Assembly: GCA_000438355.1 (NCBI GenBank)
Contig: FR901524.1
Coordinates: forward strand, 1-9,789
Length of the DNA stretch: 9,789 nt
DNA from: Clostridium sp. CAG:273
GTDB lineage: Bacteria; Bacillota; Clostridia; TANB77; CAG-508
Direction: 5' to 3'
A program made the position numbers and the translations under genes. Under the pieces are notes generated by a model that saw only the letters and a program-made list of their open reading frames with translations, made no database searches and was not told where the DNA came from. This document shows, one piece after another, positions 6,797 to 9,789 of the stretch (its first letter is position 1; every line of letters starts with the position of its first letter).

Positions 6797-6825
6797 TTGA
6801 CAAATAAATAAATAAATGTTATAAT
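6797..6825 (+). promoter_or_regulatory. Full-consensus sigma-A promoter with AAAT-repeat spacer
   Basis: TTGACA (6797-6802) and TATAAT (6820-6825) are both perfect and 17 bp apart. The expected start point is about 6832, so the leader of roughly 28 nt holds AAAGGAGG (6841-6848). The spacer is almost wholly four copies of AAAT (6802-6817). Confidence 0.88.
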
Positions 6826-6859
6826 AAGCATGTTGCTTTTAAAGGAGGAAAAATTTTCT

Positions 6860-7864
6860 ATGAAAAATAACGATAAAGCATCGATATCTCTGAAAAAGGT
6901 TTTAATAATTAGTTTAGTATTTATACTTTTTGTAACAAGTGCAACAGTACTTGCAGGAAATGTACAACCAACTAATGTAAAAATTATACTTTCTAGTGGT
7001 TATGAAATGAATGTATTAACTACAAAAACAAAAGTATCAGAAATATTAGATGAAAATCATATTATATTATTAGAAGATGAGAAGACAGTACCAGATAAAA
7101 ATTCTGAACTAACAGATAATAAAACAATAAAAATTACAAAAGAAACAGAAGAAGTTGTAGAAGAGGCAGAAGAAGTAGAAAATTCTAAAAATATTACAGC
7201 AGAAGAAATTTTAGCATCTTATGATAATATAGTAGAAAAAATAATTACAGAGCAAGTAAAAATACCATTTGAGACAGTAAAAAAGGATGTTTCTTCAGGT
7301 TCTAAACAAAAACAAGATAGAATAATACAACAAGGTAAAGATGGGCTTAAAGAAATAACTTATAAAGTTAAATATCAAAATGATAAAGAAATAGAAAAAA
7401 TAAAATTATCAGAAAAAGTTATAAAAGAGCCAGTAGATAAAATTATAGAAGTAAGACAAAAGCAAACAGTATCAAGAAGTGCTTCTGTAAGATATAGTGG
7501 AGGAAAATGGTCATATTCAGCTTCTGAGTTAGACCTATTATGTGCTATTACTGCACAAGAATGTGGTTCTAGTTATAGTGGAGCTTTAGCAGTTATAACA
7601 TGTGCTGCAAACAGAGCAGAAAGTAGCAGATGGAGAAGATATGGTTCAGACCCATTAAGTCAATATATGGCGCCAAACCAATTCTGTTATTCAATAGATA
7701 GCCATTGGAGAAGAAGATTAAACGGAAACTATCCAAGCTATGTAAAACAAGCGGTATTAGATGCATTAAATGGTAAAAGAAATCACAACTATTTAAGCTT
7801 TAGAGGATATAGTACAGCAGGAAGTGTTAATATAGGTGGTAACTGGTACTTTGCAACTAAATAA
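6860..7864 (+). CDS. Secreted DUF348/G5/SleB-like cell-wall hydrolase
   Basis: The 334-residue protein probably remodels peptidoglycan outside the cell. A hydrophobic signal (about 13-32, possible cleavage after VLA) is followed by one DUF348 domain (about 38-93), an acidic linker (95-108), a G5 domain (about 123-200) and a C-terminal domain (about 218-332) resembling the SleB/Hydrolase_2 family: ELDLLCAITAQECG, GALAVITCAANRA, QAVLDALNG, ending in IGGNWYF. Aligned by eye without gaps, the family's catalytic-type Glu falls on Gln233, with Glu234 next to it. The start at 6860 has AGGAGG 11 nt upstream; an in-frame ATG at 6830 lies before the predicted transcription start and was rejected. A terminator follows directly, so it is monocistronic. 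It is not necessarily a spore germination enzyme. Confidence 0.85.
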   Translation: MKNNDKASISLKKVLIISLVFILFVTSATVLAGNVQPTNVKIILSSGYEMNVLTTKTKVSEILDENHIILLEDEKTVPDKNSELTDNKTIKITKETEEVVEEAEEVENSKNITAEEILASYDNIVEKIITEQVKIPFETVKKDVSSGSKQKQDRIIQQGKDGLKEITYKVKYQNDKEIEKIKLSEKVIKEPVDKIIEVRQKQTVSRSASVRYSGGKWSYSASELDLLCAITAQECGSSYSGALAVITCAANRAESSRWRRYGSDPLSQYMAPNQFCYSIDSHWRRRLNGNYPSYVKQAVLDALNGKRNHNYLSFRGYSTAGSVNIGGNWYFATK

Positions 7865-7870
7865 TATAAT

Positions 7871-7896
7871 AAAGGCGGCCATTTGGTCGCTTTTTT
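7871..7896 (+). terminator. Rho-independent terminator of the hydrolase gene
   Basis: AAAGGCGGCC (7871-7880) pairs with GGTCGCTTTT (7885-7894) in 10 bp, including two G:T pairs, around an ATTT loop. The right arm runs into a six-T tract (7891-7896). It begins 6 bp after the stop codon. Confidence 0.88.
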
Positions 7897-7923
7897 GTAT
7901 TATAGGAAAGTTTACTTTTTATT

Positions 7924-7953
7924 TTGAAACGAAAATTATATATGTAATATAAG
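7924..7953 (+). promoter_or_regulatory. Possible promoter of exoA
   Basis: TTGAAA (7924-7929) and TATAAG (7948-7953) are 18 bp apart. The leader would be about 105 nt. Other TATAAT-like boxes in this AT-rich gap (for example 7967 and 8039) lack a good -35 partner. Confidence 0.35.
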
Positions 7954-8066
7954 AGAATGTTATTTATATAATATGTTCTTTAGAAGAAATTGTTAAATGA
8001 TTAAAAGAGAATAGTTATAAATTTATGAATAAAAGATATATAATAAATTGAGAGGAAGTTTAAAAT

Positions 8067-8834
8067 ATGAAATTAATATCATGGAATGTAAATGGCTTGA
8101 GAGCTGCAATAACAAAAGAATTTGATAAATTTTTTAAAGAGATAGATGCAGATATATTTTCAATTCAAGAAACAAAAATGCAAGAAGATCAAATTACAGA
8201 CGAAATAAATAATATATTTAATGGATATTATGTATATTGGAATAGCGCAGTAAAGAAAGGATATTCTGGAACTGCAGTATTTACTAAGAAAAAGCCAATT
8301 AATGTTACATATGGAATTGGAATAGAAGAGCATGACCAAGAGGGAAGGATAATAACTTTAGAGTTTGAAAAATTTTATTTAGTAGATTGCTATACACCAA
8401 ATTCAAAAAGAGAACTAGAGAGGTTAGATTATAGACAAGTTTGGGAAGATGAAATAAGAAAGTACTTATCAAAATTAGATAAGGAAAAGCCTGTTATTTA
8501 TTGTGGGGATTTAAATGTAGCACATGAAGAAATAGATTTAAAAAATCCTAAAACAAATACTAAAAGTGCAGGTTTTACAATTGAAGAAAGAACAAAGATG
8601 ACAGAGTTATTAAATGCAGGTTTTGTGGATACATTTAGACATTTATATCCTAACAAAGAAAATGCATATACTTGGTGGTCTTATATGTTCCATGCAAGAG
8701 AAAAGAACGTGGGTTGGAGAATTGACTATTTTATAGTATCAAAATCTATTGCAAATAAAATAAAGGATAGTAGTATTCATTCAGAAGTATATGGAAGTGA
8801 CCATTGCCCAATAGAGCTAGATATAGATTTATAA
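8067..8834 (+). CDS. exoA: Exodeoxyribonuclease III (AP endonuclease)
   Basis: This Xth/ExoA-type enzyme cuts DNA at abasic sites in base excision repair and has 3'-5' exonuclease and 3'-phosphatase activity. The 255-residue length is normal for the family. The active-site blocks of the exonuclease-endonuclease-phosphatase fold are all present: SWNVNGLRA (Asn7), QETKMQ (Glu35, metal), YTPNS (Tyr109), GDLNVAHEEIDL (Asp148, Asn150), GWRIDYF (Asp220) and GSDHCP (Asp245, His246). GAGAGGAAG lies 8 nt before the ATG. The next gene starts 18 bp after the stop, so the two are probably co-transcribed, though no shared function is evident. Confidence 0.96.
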   Translation: MKLISWNVNGLRAAITKEFDKFFKEIDADIFSIQETKMQEDQITDEINNIFNGYYVYWNSAVKKGYSGTAVFTKKKPINVTYGIGIEEHDQEGRIITLEFEKFYLVDCYTPNSKRELERLDYRQVWEDEIRKYLSKLDKEKPVIYCGDLNVAHEEIDLKNPKTNTKSAGFTIEERTKMTELLNAGFVDTFRHLYPNKENAYTWWSYMFHAREKNVGWRIDYFIVSKSIANKIKDSSIHSEVYGSDHCPIELDIDL

Positions 8835-8852
8835 ATAGGAAGGGTTAAATTT

Positions 8853-9789
8853 ATGTATAATAAAAATGAAAAGAAGAGTGAAAACTGGAAAAATTGGATT
8901 GCTATTTTTACAGTTGGATTATTATTAATTTTGGTTTATAAATTATTAGATAACTTTACACAAATAGGGGAATGGATAGGAACACTATTTTCTGTTTTAA
9001 CACCTTTTTTAGTTGGACTATTAATTGCGTACTTATTATATATGCCATGTAGAGGTTTGGAAAATTTATATAAAAAAACTAAGAAAAAGAATTTTATAAA
9101 TAAACATGCAAGAGCTTTATCTGTTGCAACAGTATATATAATAGCTACTTTAATAATAGTTATAGTTCTTATATTTGTAATTCCAGCAATTATAGATAGT
9201 GCTATAGAATTTGTAAGTAATATTCAAAATTATTATAATGAAGCATTACAAGCAATAGACCAACTTCCAGCAGAGTCATTTTTAAAAAGTGAAATTGTAA
9301 CAAATGCAATAGCAAAAATACAAAATATAGACTTGGAGAGGTTTACTAACCTAGAAAGTATTATAAATTATTTAAAAGGAGCATTTAATATTGTAAATGG
9401 TATTTTTAGTGCATTTGTAGCATTTGTAGTATCTATATACATATTAGTGGAAAGAACTCAAATTTTAAGCTTTTTGAAGAGACTAGCGAAAGCAATATTT
9501 AAAAAAGATACATATTTAAAAGTTGGAACATATTTTAACAGTGCAAATGAGATATTTTTTAAATTTTTAGCAACTCAATTTTTAGATGCCATTATTGTAG
9601 GAATTTTAGTCTCTATAGCAATGTCTATAATGGGCGTAAAATATGCGGTATTATTAGGCTTTATGATAGGATTATTTAACTTAATTCCATATTTTGGCGC
9701 AATAATAGCAGTAATTGTAGCTGTAATAGTAACAATATTTACAGGTGGAATTGGAAAAGCGATAATTATGGCAATTGTGGTAATTGTAT
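8853..9789 (+). CDS. AI-2E family transporter, 5' part
   Basis: The frame starts at the ATG at 8853, with AGGAAGGG 8 nt upstream (8837-8844), and stays open to the window edge; 312 residues are visible and the C-terminus is missing. It is a polytopic membrane protein with hydrophobic segments near 15-32, 45-63, 89-113, 183-199, 243-260 and 264-299, and another starting near 302. The soluble loop at about 115-180 and the block FNLIPYFGAIIA (275-286) are typical of the AI-2E/UPF0118 family. Members include proposed autoinducer-2 exporters, Na+/H+ antiporters and many of unknown substrate, so the substrate here is open. It lies 18 bp after exoA. Confidence 0.88.
   Translation, partial: MYNKNEKKSENWKNWIAIFTVGLLLILVYKLLDNFTQIGEWIGTLFSVLTPFLVGLLIAYLLYMPCRGLENLYKKTKKKNFINKHARALSVATVYIIATLIIVIVLIFVIPAIIDSAIEFVSNIQNYYNEALQAIDQLPAESFLKSEIVTNAIAKIQNIDLERFTNLESIINYLKGAFNIVNGIFSAFVAFVVSIYILVERTQILSFLKRLAKAIFKKDTYLKVGTYFNSANEIFFKFLATQFLDAIIVGILVSIAMSIMGVKYAVLLGFMIGLFNLIPYFGAIIAVIVAVIVTIFTGGIGKAIIMAIVVIV

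Noticed and set aside
6830..6859. Upstream ATG for the DUF348/G5 protein
   Set aside because: It overlaps the region between the -10 box and the predicted start point, so the transcript would not carry it; AGGAGG serves the ATG at 6860.
1..9789. DGR template repeat or reverse transcriptase within the window
   Set aside because: I looked for a second copy of the 333-497 stretch and for reverse-transcriptase-like frames and saw neither.
1..9789. Recoded TGA (alternative genetic code)
   Set aside because: No visible gene stops at TGA, but Trp is encoded by TGG throughout and no in-frame TGA interrupts a good gene; rare TGA stops are expected in AT-rich genomes.

Overview
The window is very AT-rich. 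Its genes use AT-rich codons, strong AGGAGG-type ribosome binding sites and hairpin-plus-T-run terminators, which points to a low-GC Gram-positive bacterium of the Clostridia type. The gene families fit this: a DUF348/G5 protein with a SleB-like cell-wall hydrolase domain, WG-repeat proteins, and a lemA-htpX pair. An uncultured gut-type Clostridia is my guess, not something I can prove from the sequence. No rRNA, tRNA, CRISPR array or insertion sequence was seen.

Layout. (1) 1-497: the 3' end of a protein with a C-type-lectin/formylglycine-generating-enzyme-like fold. Its last ~55 codons look like the variable region of a diversity-generating retroelement (DGR) target. A small hairpin lies at its stop codon and a strong terminator follows. 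(2) 618-3437: a membrane-anchored WG-repeat protein, then an unrecognised protein with a C-terminal membrane anchor. (3) 3526-4770: housekeeping genes acpS (holo-ACP synthase) and a TatD-family metal-dependent hydrolase, closed by a hairpin shared with the convergent genes. (4) 6433-4923, minus strand: a lemA-htpX operon with a well-formed promoter and an intercistronic hairpin. (5) 6486-6680: a decayed gene fragment with an in-frame stop. (6) 6797-7896: a secreted DUF348-G5-hydrolase protein behind a full-consensus promoter whose spacer consists almost entirely of an AAAT tandem repeat, with its own terminator. (7) 8067-9789: exoA (exonuclease III) followed 18 bp later by an AI-2E-family transporter that runs off the window.

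Functionally the region mixes envelope genes (lectin-fold protein, WG protein, HtpX/LemA membrane quality control, cell-wall hydrolase, transporter) with housekeeping enzymes. The most interesting signals are the DGR-like 3' end of the first gene, whose reverse transcriptase and template repeat are not in this window; the promoter with a possible length-variable spacer; and the unusual active-site alignment of the hydrolase domain. Everything else looks like ordinary chromosomal core sequence.
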